A stretch of 37,150 bases of DNA from Phytophthora quininea (Eukaryota > Oomycota > Peronosporomycetes > Peronosporales > Peronosporaceae). The position numbers were made by a program, and so were the translations under genes. The notes beneath the pieces are model-generated. The model was not told where the DNA came from and made no database searches. It saw nothing but the letters and a program-made list of their open reading frames with translations. Of the stretch, positions 9,711 to 19,398 are shown piece after piece. The stretch is taken from NCBI GenBank assembly GCA_011947345.1, contig JAAVTG010000582.1, positions 1 through 37,150 on the forward strand, given 5' to 3'. Within the stretch, counting starts at the first letter, position 1, and the number at the start of each line of letters is the position of its first letter.

Positions 9711-11215
9711 TTGATAATTTTTCCTAATGACTGTAGCGTGTTGTTACTGAGCTTTAATAGCCGGTCCTCCTCATCAAGAACCTCCTGCAATGGCCTCGCC
9801 CACTTTGTGATGGCTTCTGTTAGCGGACAAAGCGTCTGAAACGCATACCTCGAGGTTACCCTCGAAACTAACAAGTAGGGCTGTTCACGCTTGTTTGCAA
9901 GTCGATTTTCAGACTTCCATTCAGTCACGACCATCTTGTCAAGCGTATCACCTTATACTTTGTACACCGTCGACGAAACAGCACAAACCAAGGGAAACTG
10001 CTCCACTCGGACGGAAAGAGTTCGCGGGTTTCCTGAAGCGGTCGGTGCAAGTGAAATATCACACGCACTATATGGACGAGCATCTGGAAAGAGCGGAAAT
10101 AAATCTGAATCCGAGCAACCGCGCATTGCCGTAGCTGTTGCACCTCGCCGAATGCCGATTCGCACAATCAACGCCAATGGAGGCACGCTAGGAATCTTTA
10201 CTGTCACATCTCCCACACTATCGTAGGCATAATAGAACTTGGTACCTTGCTGATAGAGTATTTTTTCCAGTGTACCGAGAGTTTCGTTTGCAACCATCTT
10301 TGCATCCCGAATGTTTGTGTTATTTGTATGGGCATGCCAACTATAAGATCTAGGTAAGGGGCCATCCGACCAAACTTCGTGTCGGGTAGGGCCATAATTT
10401 GCCGAACTTCAGAGGCCCGAGCTTGTCCAGTTTGCCACTGAAATTAGCGGTAACACGCACCGGATACTCTCCTGCGGTAACACCTTTGCCGCTGTCGCAA
10501 CAAATAAGTTATTGATTGCTAGTCGGGTAGTATTGTCTGGAGTGATGAAATAAGGGATAGAGTCACCTATTTTCACTCCTCGAAAGCATTTTGTGTGCTC
10601 GTGATTCGAGAGTTGATAAGATCGACGAATTCGGGTAGCCAAGTTCCTTTTCGAGCAAACTGGCAGCCGCGGCCCCACTCAGGGTCTGCTCTAAAGCGAA
10701 CAGATTCCTCCAAGATGATCACACTGTCGAAAGACCGCCACAATTGATACCCGGCAAGCTCATTTGCATCACAATGGCCTTTTCCGTTTGGGGGTTTATA
10801 GAGAGGGCTCCCTCCGACTGGTGGTAGCTGTAGAAAATCTCCGACGAGAATAACATGAATGCCACCGAACGGAATGTGCTTAAGCTTTTTGCAATGCGTA
10901 AATACTTGTCCAATCTGGCGAGCTCGGCCTTTTTCATCATTGAAACCTCATCGATGACGAGAATATCGAGGTAAATCGATGATGGTCGGCGCTTACTTTT
11001 AGCTGGAGCAGAAAACTAGCGAGGGTTCTCCCGTTAATCAATGTTGCGGCTTTTCCTGTTAAAGCGGTTTTCACAAGACAATCGGCACGATCCCAACTCT
11101 GGCATAACGTCTCAACAGCTTCCAGAACCCGACTTTTTCCGTGCCGCCCTCCCCACCCAAGAAAAACGAAGTTGGTCGTTCTGCATGCCGTCCTCGAGAT
11201 TATTGGTAGTATAGC
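9711..11215 (-). pseudogene. Helitron RepHel, PIF1-type helicase segment, multiply frameshifted
   Basis: PIF1 motifs appear in order but in changing frames. Walker A is near 11,130-11,160 and loses one base exactly inside the GTGKS loop. Next come TALTGKAATLINGRTL and then Walker B, ILVIDEVSMMKK (near 10,930-10,965). GGIHVILVGDFLQLPPVGG lies near 10,810-10,870, then LDLIVGMPIQITQ near 10,310-10,350 and a C-terminal YLLVSRVTS near 9,850. The helicase unwinds DNA during Helitron transposition. As read, no functional helicase would be produced. Confidence 0.85.
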
Positions 11216-13207
11216 TCAAATTCTCCACTTTTGCCACCGTTTCAGTAGAGCTGTCCCGATAATTCGAAAGGCATCATGTTGATTTTCATTCAACGTAAAA
11301 CAGCGCGAAATGGCGGTGATCGTAGCGTATTTCGCCTCTCGACTTATCGGTGCTGTAGTTCTTGCAGGTACTAAGTTCCACCAAGCAGTACTTTCATCTT
11401 CTAAGGCGTCATTTAGTAGCTCGATCACCTCCGTATCACGCGCAGGACGTTGAGGACAGGAAGACTGCGTCAGCTGACAATCGGTAGCCGAGTCTTGCAC
11501 CCAGCTGCGCATATCCTCAATTTTAGGGAAGTTTGTTGCATTGACGGCGTCTTGGTCGAGCGAAGCAGTGCTGATGGCACTACTATCCAGCATTCGATGT
11601 GTCTTGAAAACATCTAGAATGCTTACAACACGACTGTCCGGTTGTGCAGATGTCGGACATGTGACTGGGTCGAGGCTTCGGCTATCGTGCACAGCATTAG
11701 GATGCATTTCCTGTAGCTCCCATGGATTAATAAATGCGTCTTTTGGAGAGCCTTCATACTCTTCATCACATTGCGTATCGTAGCCGTCTAGCAGTGAGTC
11801 AGAATCGTCATCGGAGCTATCTCCACCACTATCATAAATCCTACTGGTAGATGCCGATGCATCGACGTCTTCACGATATCGCTGGTCTGCATTATCTTTT
11901 GCTTTATCGGCACCACAGTAGTAGTCATCGATGTGTTTCATAATGGTCACAATAAACGGGCTGCGCGAGCATTCCCAAGCTGTGTATGCTGTAAGCCACT
12001 GGTCTCCAGAGTCTGTTTCCGTGCCGACCAGATCCGAAAGGGATCGAAAAGGCTTAAACAGCACCAATGATAGTACGACACGTTTGTATTGTGTGCTTTT
12101 GGTCGAGTGGCTTCCAACGTAGGGCACCCGAGAACCCTGGATTACTGGCACAACTTCCTTATAGCGCTTACCCAGACTATGCGTGGTGTGCAATGGATGT
12201 TGCGCCTTAAATGGGAGCTTGGCGTCACACGCCCGCGAATCTTTCTTACGGAAGTACCTCATAGAAAATTCATAGATGTTCACTTCGTCAAGGCACGCAG
12301 GGCGGCAAATGTAATCGTCCAAATAGGAAACGGCCCGAAAGCTAGGCATACCTGACCCTCCACTTTCGTCGACTAAATTGCACGAATACTCCTCTTCAGA
12401 GCAGAGTTGGCGGAGAATGTCGGTTAGAGGGATAAACGCGCAATCCGAGCTTTCGTAACAACATGAACCTCGATACAAGTACAAGGCAGCTAGTGGGCCA
12501 GCAATTTCTTGGCGATTTGTCATCGTATATACCATGGAGGCCACGCGCTTCCTCGACTTTGCAATGGCATCATCGTTTTGCACCCCGTCGTCGCATAATT
12601 CTCTCTCTTGGCGGCGTTGAAACGAGGCTAAGGCCATCACTATCACTGAATCAAGGCGCTTCTGCTGTTTCGTGACGTACTTCGTGCAGTAGTGTATTCT
12701 GTCAGCTGCATCTTTGCCTCCCAACAGAAATTGTATGTCGTGATTACACTTGAATGCTGCCATGATTTCGTAGCTAAACCCATTAATAAACTCGTGTGCC
12801 AGCTTTCGTTCTAGTGTTACTCCAGACGCGTCGAAAGAGGTCTTCACATTTCTATTCCGAGGGAATAGGTAGCGGCAATAGAAGTCATTAACCGTAGTTT
12901 TAGAGGATTTAAAACAACTGCTTGTGTGAGTCCACCAGTGTTGATTTAGTAACACCACTAGTGTCGAGACCATATAGTCCATGCCGCGTTGTCCCATTCT
13001 ACAGTCAGATGGCATTGGAGGCAACGCTTCGACAGGACGTACCAATCCATCGTTCTGGTACGGATCGTCGTCACTCGAGCACGTCGCCATCTGAAAACTG
13101 TTTGCTTGCTCTAGTACTTGCTTATCCAAACAGAAGGAAACTGATTTTGCGCTGTAAGATCGACGCATGCATCTCTCAGACTCCACTGAGTTCTCTCCCG
13201 CTCGCAA
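11216..13207 (-). CDS. Helitron RepHel, catalytic-tyrosine segment and linker
   Basis: This is the longest intact frame in the window (663 codons). Residues around 157-180 contain DIQFLLGGKD and IHYCTKYVTK. The tyrosines at 173 and 177 form the YxxxY catalytic pair of Helitron Rep. The rest is a linker with acidic and serine-rich parts, ending in LNENQHDAFRIIG, the start of the PIF1 helicase. Conservation of such a long frame suggests the element is young. Confidence 0.88.
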   Translation of the reverse strand: MRAGENSVESERCMRRSYSAKSVSFCLDKQVLEQANSFQMATCSSDDDPYQNDGLVRPVEALPPMPSDCRMGQRGMDYMVSTLVVLLNQHWWTHTSSCFKSSKTTVNDFYCRYLFPRNRNVKTSFDASGVTLERKLAHEFINGFSYEIMAAFKCNHDIQFLLGGKDAADRIHYCTKYVTKQQKRLDSVIVMALASFQRRQERELCDDGVQNDDAIAKSRKRVASMVYTMTNRQEIAGPLAALYLYRGSCCYESSDCAFIPLTDILRQLCSEEEYSCNLVDESGGSGMPSFRAVSYLDDYICRPACLDEVNIYEFSMRYFRKKDSRACDAKLPFKAQHPLHTTHSLGKRYKEVVPVIQGSRVPYVGSHSTKSTQYKRVVLSLVLFKPFRSLSDLVGTETDSGDQWLTAYTAWECSRSPFIVTIMKHIDDYYCGADKAKDNADQRYREDVDASASTSRIYDSGGDSSDDDSDSLLDGYDTQCDEEYEGSPKDAFINPWELQEMHPNAVHDSRSLDPVTCPTSAQPDSRVVSILDVFKTHRMLDSSAISTASLDQDAVNATNFPKIEDMRSWVQDSATDCQLTQSSCPQRPARDTEVIELLNDALEDESTAWWNLVPARTTAPISREAKYATITAISRCFTLNENQHDAFRIIGTALLKRWQKWRI

Positions 13208-14031
13208 ATTCTATTTGTTGCCAGGTTCAAAGAATCTCGTGCTACCGTTTCCAGACATGCTTCATCGTCAATCTCTGTTGCTACTAAAGGTTTTTGCCAT
13301 GGCGGCCAGTGATTTGGTCTATGTTGGAGAAGCATGCTGCGCAGCACATGCTGTGAACTAAACTTCGTTGAGCATACACTGCATTGCAGAAGAGCAGGCT
13401 CCACAATTGAGCCATGCGCTCGTGAGTGGTAAATTCCACATCGCGGATTCTGACGGGCTTGCGTCGGAATAACGAGACCAACAAGATCACAGAACGAAGC
13501 GCCACAATTGGAACACGAAAATGTTTCAACAGGAAGCGGGATGGTGTTCGTAACGACGCTTTGTACGTACGATTCCACTCGTTCTTTGAATTGCTTTCCA
13601 CCTGACCCGTTCAGCAATTTATCCAGGTCAGCAGTACTGGTTGGAGCTCCTTTCAACCAAATCAGCATGTGAATATGCAATGTTCCACGGCCTTGGGTCT
13701 CAACCATGCCAAAATAAGCTGTAACATCCCCAACTAAGCCCTTGAATGGCATCTGCTTCTTTGTAGATGAGTCGATACCAAGCACGTGTTTAATGAATAC
13801 GTCTACGCATCGCATAAAGAGACGTGCTGATGCACAGTCGTTGCCAAGGCTAGCCTCACGCAACTGGGCTTTGGTAGGCAAGTCAGACTCTAGAATGTCA
13901 AAAGTGAGTCGACCGAGGTAACTCCAGCGTAATGCGCCATGACCATGGAGTTGTCTGTATTTGGTGTGAGCGTAATGAAAAGAGATGGCTGGCCAAACCG
14001 GGTCTGGTAGGCGAATCCCTTTTGTCTGCAT
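13111..14031 (-). CDS. Helitron RepHel, HUH endonuclease segment
   Basis: The HUH metal-binding motif is visible as TLHIHMLIW, with the two His at 13,669-13,677, after AYFGMVETQGRG. Downstream are two CxxC pairs (CSNCGASF and CSVCSTKF), a zinc-binding insert often found in Helitron Rep. The Rep protein nicks DNA during rolling-circle transposition. This segment ends in a frame break near 13,120 and continues in the 663-codon block. Confidence 0.88.
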   Translation of the reverse strand: MQTKGIRLPDPVWPAISFHYAHTKYRQLHGHGALRWSYLGRLTFDILESDLPTKAQLREASLGNDCASARLFMRCVDVFIKHVLGIDSSTKKQMPFKGLVGDVTAYFGMVETQGRGTLHIHMLIWLKGAPTSTADLDKLLNGSGGKQFKERVESYVQSVVTNTIPLPVETFSCSNCGASFCDLVGLVIPTQARQNPRCGIYHSRAHGSIVEPALLQCSVCSTKFSSQHVLRSMLLQHRPNHWPPWQKPLVATEIDDEACLETVARDSLNLATNRICERERTQWSLRDACVDLTAQNQFPSVWISKY

Positions 14032-14288
14032 TTTGCACGTTCTGCATTACTTCCCCAGACAGCAGCCGAAGCGATCTCCACCGTCTTCAGAAATCTGTGC
14101 GCTGCAGAGTCCTTTTCCGCTCGCGCCGGTCGCTGGCCTTGCTGACGCTGTTCATTTTCCACTAGAGCTCTCTTTAATTCACCTGCTTCAATCGACTCGA
14201 TACCACTGTAGATGCTTGGGTAGCGCTTGCACCGAATAGAGTTTTGTGTGTACATGTTTTTCATCGAGATTCGATCAAACGCTACCAA
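13890..14288 (-). CDS. Helitron RepHel, Helitron-like N domain
   Basis: This third block includes AFDRISMKNMYTQNSIRCKR and FAYQTRFGQPSLFITLTPN, typical of the Helitron helicase-like domain at the N-terminus of Rep. It adjoins the previous block directly in another frame and is left near 13,900 for the HUH block. The frame changes are in the sense of lost bases. Confidence 0.8.
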   Translation of the reverse strand: MVAFDRISMKNMYTQNSIRCKRYPSIYSGIESIEAGELKRALVENEQRQQGQRPARAEKDSAAHRFLKTVEIASAAVWGSNAERAKCRQKGFAYQTRFGQPSLFITLTPNTDNSMVMAHYAGVTSVDSLLTF

Positions 14289-15337
14289 CGTAAAAGCTCA
14301 TCCTCGGCAAAACGACGACTAGAGAGCAGCGTGTAGTGCTTCACGCACTCTTGTACCGAGATCGAGCCCTGTCGAGGCTCACCTGGGTGACCCCGCCCAA
14401 AAGGAAACAGATGTGGGAACATTTTGGCGAGAAGGTCGCCCGATACATCTGCTGAAATCTTGTTTGAGCGCTTAACAAGAAATTCACGCGTGGGCTTATC
14501 TGGGGTTAGCAACGCGTGATCTCGAGTTAACAGTACCCTCGCAGCATCAGATAGACCAATCCTTCGCTCAACCACGCTCAACTCATCAATTTCCATATCC
14601 ACCTTCCATGCGTCAGAGTGGCCTCTAATATTTTGAAGGTTTTCGCGAACGCTATCCTCGACGACGCCCTCCTCGTCTTCGATGTACTCCAGAATAAGGT
14701 GTTCAAGTAACTCGGCATCAATCCCATCTTGCAACACATTGTCACTTTTAGAAACACTGGCGTAGAAGCCGTTGTTTTGCTTGTAGAAATCAAACACATC
14801 TTGAACTTGTTGGCGGCGAATTTGATGCATTTTTCTTACTTTCTGCACCTGAGCGTCCGTGAAGTCGCCTACAATTGCTACTCGAAAAGAAGCAGCGTCA
14901 GCGATTGATCTTGGTAACAGCATCACAGGCGGTGACGGCGTACAATCAAATGCCACACAGTGGGAACGAATGCAGCGGTGCCGGCCTCCTCTCATGACAC
15001 GAGTCATTGCCGCGATACTGATCAACTGCGTCAGTAGCCTCTCCGGTAACGTGAGTGATTGCAGGTCATCTGGTAGGCAGCCAACGTATAAACCGTTCGC
15101 AACTGCAAATTTCGGGATTTGTCCGCGCTGTATACTCTTCAGACAAGAGTTACACATCGTGAACCAAGCGTCCATGTGGCCACCATCGTCCACGTAACAA
15201 CGAAAGCTACGCGGGGCAACCACTACGTTCTCCAAGTGAATTACAAAAGGTGGCGCACGATAAAAATCCAATAAAGCTAGAGGCAGTGTTTTGTCTGCTT
15301 CCCCGAGGCTTGCCTCATCTTGTTTACGAGTTTCCAA
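14282..15337 (-). CDS. Helitron RepHel, DUF6570-like segment
   Basis: This is the second block of the same protein. It contains MCNSCLKSIQRGQIPKFAVANG, LYVGCLPDDLQSLTLPERLL and GGRHRCIRSHCVAFDCTP, the pattern of the domain that precedes Rep in many Helitrons. It then has a helical stretch and ends with DLLAKMFPHLFPFGRGHPGE, the well-known lead-in to the Helitron-like N domain. The frame breaks again near 14,285. Confidence 0.8.
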   Translation of the reverse strand: METRKQDEASLGEADKTLPLALLDFYRAPPFVIHLENVVVAPRSFRCYVDDGGHMDAWFTMCNSCLKSIQRGQIPKFAVANGLYVGCLPDDLQSLTLPERLLTQLISIAAMTRVMRGGRHRCIRSHCVAFDCTPSPPVMLLPRSIADAASFRVAIVGDFTDAQVQKVRKMHQIRRQQVQDVFDFYKQNNGFYASVSKSDNVLQDGIDAELLEHLILEYIEDEEGVVEDSVRENLQNIRGHSDAWKVDMEIDELSVVERRIGLSDAARVLLTRDHALLTPDKPTREFLVKRSNKISADVSGDLLAKMFPHLFPFGRGHPGEPRQGSISVQECVKHYTLLSSRRFAEDELLRW

Positions 15338-16089
15338 TCTGAGGTCTCATGTCGGGTTGCCTTACACCGTGGTGTCAACTCGTCGCACGAAACACACACG
15401 CACTCCTCCATTCCTTCAGGTCCCAACGCTTTCTGCATTCGAATCAGTGCTTTCAAGCGATCGGTAGCACTTACTGGCTCGAGAACGGCATCCTGCGTTG
15501 ATTGATTATCCTTGGAGGCTTGTGCATGGCGATAGCGACGCTGGTACAACCGTTGTCGCTCACGCGCCGGCTGAGATACTCTTGATGATGCACATACACG
15601 ATTGCCAGTCGCAGTAGCCTCTTCATCAATCGTGTGTTGTTGTTTCACCAGCGCCATCGCGAGAGATGCTACAGCCTGCACATCGTAGTCATCGCACAAT
15701 TGGGAGCTATCACCGTCAGCTAGACCTGTGCTCGACTCTCCCCAACTAGTTCGTGATACCTCCATACGTTCCGACTCGTAGTTATCATCAAGGTGCCGAA
15801 GAAGATCCTCGCTGTCTGACATGGGGTCGCTGCAGTCATCAGGACTGTGCATCACAGGAGGGTCGTCACAGTTTGTCTGCGCCATCCTGTGCTTCACGAT
15901 CTCCATCACCTGAGCAGCAAGCTCGCGCACATCCACATCATCCAAATCATCGTGAAGACAGCTAGCAGAGTGAAGCTCATCCCGCGAGGTTTTGTTCTCC
16001 ATCTCGTAGGCAGCGTCAAGACGCCACAGCAAGTCATCACAATCATCACTTTCAATTCTCAGCTCACACCAGTGCCGCTGTCGCTTCAC
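15277..16089 (-). CDS. Helitron RepHel, N-terminal acidic segment
   Basis: This open frame of 270 codons starts MKRQRHWCEL. It is rich in Asp and Glu, with repeated DDLLWRLDAAYE / DLLRHLDDNYE modules that look like an internal duplication. It then has a basic block (RERQRLYQRRYRHAQASK) and a CxxC pair (CVCVSCDELTPRCKA) that starts the next domain. The frame is lost near 15,300, where the next block takes over. This start is the best visible ATG of the Helitron gene. Confidence 0.7.
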   Translation of the reverse strand: MKRQRHWCELRIESDDCDDLLWRLDAAYEMENKTSRDELHSASCLHDDLDDVDVRELAAQVMEIVKHRMAQTNCDDPPVMHSPDDCSDPMSDSEDLLRHLDDNYESERMEVSRTSWGESSTGLADGDSSQLCDDYDVQAVASLAMALVKQQHTIDEEATATGNRVCASSRVSQPARERQRLYQRRYRHAQASKDNQSTQDAVLEPVSATDRLKALIRMQKALGPEGMEECVCVSCDELTPRCKATRHETSDWKLVNKMRQASGKQTKHCL

Positions 16090-16788
16090 AGGCGAGGAAT
16101 CATCGTCTGGACAGCAGCACCCACTCCTGTTTTACGCGTATCCATCGTTGCACGTTTCAAACCCACGCGCTCACCATCGACGTGTTCCTGTTGTGGACCC
16201 CAGCTTGAAGCCGCACCACCTTGGTCTGTGCTGGCATCGCCAAGCGCCGTCTTCTGCATCTGGAGCGAATCTGAAAGTGGCGCGCGGATCAACCCACGAC
16301 CAGCGGTCCACACAGAGCATGGCTGAGCTCCCGGCAGTATAATCACTCCAAGGCAGGCGTCCCATTCTCCGCAGACAAGGGACAGCAGTATCCCTGCGCG
16401 GAGGAATCGAGGACACCAACTTCATGCGGTGCTGGAGGGGCGCCCGCTGGAAAATGCGCCCCTCGGTAGGCAGCATAATGAACTCAAGCTTTTTGTTTTT
16501 CCGCAATTGCCAATACCGGTAAATCTAACTCGTGTGTCTTGCCAAGTGTTGAAACTGGTATGGTACAGTGAGGAGAAGATGTTTGAGACGCTCGTATCGT
16601 CCAAAGCTTTTCTCTTGGTTTCGCTATGTGATAGTGAAAGAAGACAAATACCGAGGCATACCGGTGATCTAGCGCGAAATAGCCCGTAACGACAGTTCTA
16701 AACGAACTGCGAACACAATAAGCAGGCAGGTACAACGTCGTCGCCGTAACCTCGTTGATCGCTTCCTTACCGCACTTTAAAACGTTAA
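16090..16788. other. intergenic stretch between Helitron and Harbinger-like element
   Basis: No gene is supported. A GC-rich inverted repeat, GGGGCGC (16,437-16,443) and GCGCCCC (16,456-16,462), encloses CCGCTGGAAAAT, which resembles the CCGCTGGAAT motif array at 18.0-18.2 kb. This stretch may include the 5' end of the Helitron and the left end of the Harbinger-like element. Confidence 0.4.
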
Positions 16789-17349
16789 CTACTGGAAATC
16801 CGTGTTGGCCGCCAAAAACTCCTGGACAAAGTAGAATCTACACTCGTCGTCCATGCCGCAGTACATCGTTGCGGCGTTCGGGTTCGTGGCCAGCAGTTGA
16901 ATAAACCGGAAACGTGCAGCCACCTCAATCGTGCTCGCTAGCTGGTCCTTGAACTCTTCGATCGCAACGTCAGACCGCGAAAGTTTGCACATACGATCAC
17001 CCTCTCGACGAGCTGCACTAGTGTCCGCAAGCGTCTTGTGAGCAACAGCAAGCTCCAAGATGGCCTCGGTCATCTTCTTCCCCGTGCTCTTGTGGCGCTT
17101 GGAACAACCGTCGTTGTTGTCGCCTTCCTGGGACGGACTGAGCGATGTTCAGCGACCACGGCTGCGGCAGCGAGATCCATTACCCGCCGATTCTTCCGTC
17201 TCTTCTTCCCCGTCGCTAGCTTCGCCAGAGCTACCATCTTCATCATCGTCACTCGGATTGTCGGCGGATACGTTCTCGTCATTGAAGGCATAGACGTTGG
17301 CGTCGTTCTGGCTGACAGGCGACAGTAATTGCGAATCTTGCGACGCCAA
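16789..17349 (-). pseudogene. Harbinger-associated accessory protein (Myb/SANT-type partner, C-terminal part), in-frame stop
   Basis: The frame starts MASQDSQLLSPVSQND, passes a very acidic region (PSDDDEDGSSGEASDGEEET), meets one TGA at 17,149-17,151, and then continues in the same frame through KRHKSTGKK to LAANTDFQ. The C-terminal part resembles the helical tail of Myb/SANT-like proteins that partner PIF/Harbinger transposases. No SANT domain is left, so the N-terminus is probably deleted. The TGA could be a CGA to TGA transition. It is divergent from the transposase fragment, with about 10-20 bp between them. Confidence 0.5.
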
Positions 17350-17358
17350 GTGAGCAGT

Positions 17359-17932
17359 TCGACATGACTTTGTGATCCCAGAAGGTGTGTTTTGCTACTG
17401 ATTTCGGAGATGCTATACTAACTAAATGTTCACTGTTTGCTACAGGAAAATATTACCTAGGAGACGCTGGTTATGCCTTAACCAAGCACACGTTGACGCC
17501 ATACAGAGGCGTCACGTACCACCTAAAGGAATTTGGCGAGGGAAGTCAAAAACCACAGACGAAGGAAGAGCTTTTTAATCTGCGGCACTCATCGTTACGC
17601 AACGTCATTGAAAGAACCTACGGCTCCATCAAAAGAAATTCCCGATCCTCCAATCGATGCCCAACTACGAGCTGGGCGCGCAGGTGGGCCTCGTGCAAGC
17701 CACGTTTGCGATCCACAATTTCATTCGTTGCCATAAAGATGAATTTGCGGACAAGAAGCTTCAGAACAGCCATGTGAGGGAAGAAGACAACACGGAGGCC
17801 GCACAAAGAGCTACTGGAACTGACGAAATGGACGACGCATCGATGAAACAGGTTAGCGATAAAATAGCATCCGACATGTGGCGAAGCTACCTCGTATTCG
17901 TAGCTGGTAGAGATGGCGAGGTTGTTGTCTAA
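17359..17932 (+). pseudogene. PIF/Harbinger transposase (DDE_Tnp_4), C-terminal fragment
   Basis: A short piece reading RHDFVIPEG is followed by a 51-nt intron (17,395-17,445) with a CTAAC branch-point-like sequence and a TACAG end. The frame then continues KYYLGDAGYALTKHTLTPYR, LKEFGEGSQKPQTKEELFN and NVIERTYGSIKR, the classic C-terminal half of Harbinger DDE transposases (the GDAGY block includes a catalytic Asp). The frame changes near 17,645 to PNYELGAQVGLVQATFAIHN. The N-terminal half, with the first catalytic Asp, is missing. The element is an internally deleted derivative. Confidence 0.82.
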
Positions 17933-17993
17933 TAGCATTCGTTCATGAAACAAAAGTTCGCGTTGGAAAATATGTGTTTAAAAAGGCAGCTCG

Positions 17994-18182
17994 CACTCAA
18001 TCCGCTGGATCAATCCGCTATCTGCCGGAATTCGGGAGGATTGAATCCGCTGGAATATGGTCATTTTTCCGCTCGAATTGTATGCAGTACGCGCCAGCGG
18101 ATCGGCCGTTCCGCTGGAAAGAAAATTCCGCCGGAATTGGCCCCATTCCGCTGGAATTTGGCACTGCAGTACGCACCCCTGG
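17994..18182. repeat. cluster of CCGCTGGAAT-type motifs (subterminal repeats)
   Basis: At least eight copies or half-copies of a short, partly palindromic unit related to ATTCCGCTGGAAT occur within 190 bp, in both orientations. Examples are ATCCGCTGGAT, AATCCGCTGGAAT, TTCCGCTGGAAA, ATTCCGCCGGAAT and ATTCCGCTGGAAT. TGCAGTACGC also occurs twice. The cluster directly follows the Harbinger transposase fragment and suits transposase-binding subterminal repeats. It probably ends near the TTA at 18,188-18,190. No matching left end was found. Confidence 0.6.
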
Positions 18183-18189
18183 TGGTCTT

Positions 18190-18596
18190 AGCGTGAGCTT
18201 GCTTCGGCAAGATACCATCCACGATAAAATAGGTGCTTGGGGCATTAAGATAGTCGCTAAAGTCTTCGAGTGAACCGAAAAATGCTACAGTCTTTGTGAA
18301 GATTATCCACCACCGCATTGCGTGGTTGTGGTACACCACCGTTCTGTGCTTGCTCGCCAAATACCCTAGGAGCAGTAATCCGAAGCAGGTGCAAATGCCT
18401 GGACTATCACGTCTGAGCTCTGGGCAAGCTTCAACACCCGCTTCCTTAGCGCATGGTAACACTCTAGAACATAGATCGCAGTTGCTGAAACATAGTTGGG
18501 GAGACACTCTTGAAAAGGGAGAGTAAGCACTGCCCCGAGCTTGACAGCGATTCCATCCAAGAAATCAATTCGAATCAAGCACACGTTCTCCTTCAT
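18190..18596 (-). CDS. hypothetical protein, possibly truncated by the Harbinger-like element
   Basis: Two overlapping frames read like protein: one starting MKENVCLIRIDFLDGIAVKL (18,596) and one ending with CFGLLLLGYLASKHRTVV and FFGSLEDFSDYLNAPSTYF (to about 18,190). Both are hydrophobic or membrane-like. After about 18,190 the second frame runs into the CCGCTGGAAT repeats, so the gene or its 3' end may be cut there. It overlaps the end of the DHHC gene by some 30 bp. No family recognised. Confidence 0.3.
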
Positions 18597-19398
18597 TTCG
18601 CCGTTCCAGCCATCGATAAAGCCACTCGTACGTAGTCAAACCGAGAAATGCAATATAGAGATGGAAGGATCCGAGCACGACGAGAAACACCAGCTCCAAC
18701 ATGGGTAAGAGCGAGATCGCACACAGCCACATTGCTCGAGACGAGTTCGTAGAGTGTCTCGCTTCGTCCGAAAAAGTCGAGAAATAGCGTATCCGGTGAC
18801 AATTTGCTGCGTTACCAGCAGCAGGATCGTACACGACAGTAGCCCCACAAAGAGCGAATAATTGCGAGTCCCAATGCACGTGTTGAGGTAAATGCAGTGG
18901 TGGTCGTAGCCCGGCACGCACTTGTTGCATCTGCCACAGTGTCTGGTGTCGGTTGTGAGTGGTGCTAGGCCGCATTCTTGACAGACAACTCCCACGGCAT
19001 GGGACGGTAGTAGACCAGTAGCGTCCTTACCCACAGACTCAATAATGCCTTCCATCGGTTGTTCTTGCTGCTTATACGATGGATCGAAGCGAGAAATCTA
19101 CACAGCACCATGTTGAAGTGAATCTGCAACAGCTGATAAAATACCCGAGCCAACGTACAATAATAAATAAAAATGTGGTGACGGAGAATTGCACGGCGAA
19201 TAATAACTCAATTGTGCGTCGCATCGGCAGCTCCTGGACGCTGACGTAGAAGACCACAGCCGACAGACTCGCCACCAGCACCACCTGCAGAAGGAGCTGT
19301 CACTTGTTGTGTAATACATCCCATCTTATTGGCAAGCAACTCACCGCGACTTGCGACGGATGCAGCGGAGCCTCGCAGCCATGCCGTCGCACCTTCAT
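18565..19398 (-). CDS. DHHC-type palmitoyltransferase, one frame break
   Basis: DHHC enzymes attach palmitate to protein cysteines in membranes. Exon 1 (19,398-19,345) starts MKVRRHGCEAPLHP. A 60-nt intron (19,285-19,344, GTGAGT...CTGCAG) leads to exon 2 (19,284-19,159) with two membrane segments. A 61-nt intron (19,098-19,158, GTACGT...GTGTAG) leads to exon 3. Exon 3 holds the cysteine-rich domain CGRCNKCVPGYDHHC, with the catalytic DHHC at about 18,894-18,905, then the TTxE-like motif LTTYEW and two further membrane segments. All exon joins keep the frame. One frame change near 18,770-18,790, in the sense of a lost base, separates the DHHC block from the last membrane segment. The length (about 240 residues) is short but adequate for the family. 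Confidence 0.85.

Larger units (their letters stand above)
9707..16089 (-). mobile_element. Helitron, autonomous-type RepHel coding region
   Basis: A single minus-strand coding region of about 6.4 kb encodes, in order, an acidic N-terminus, a cysteine-containing DUF6570-like domain, a Helitron-like N domain, a Rep endonuclease with HUH and YxxxY motifs, a long linker, and a PIF1-type helicase. This is the RepHel layout of rolling-circle Helitrons. The reading frame changes at least at 15.3, 14.28, 13.9, 13.12 and 11.14 kb and several more times inside the helicase. I could not place the 5'-TC and 3'-CTRR ends with confidence, so the true element extends beyond these limits. Confidence 0.9.
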
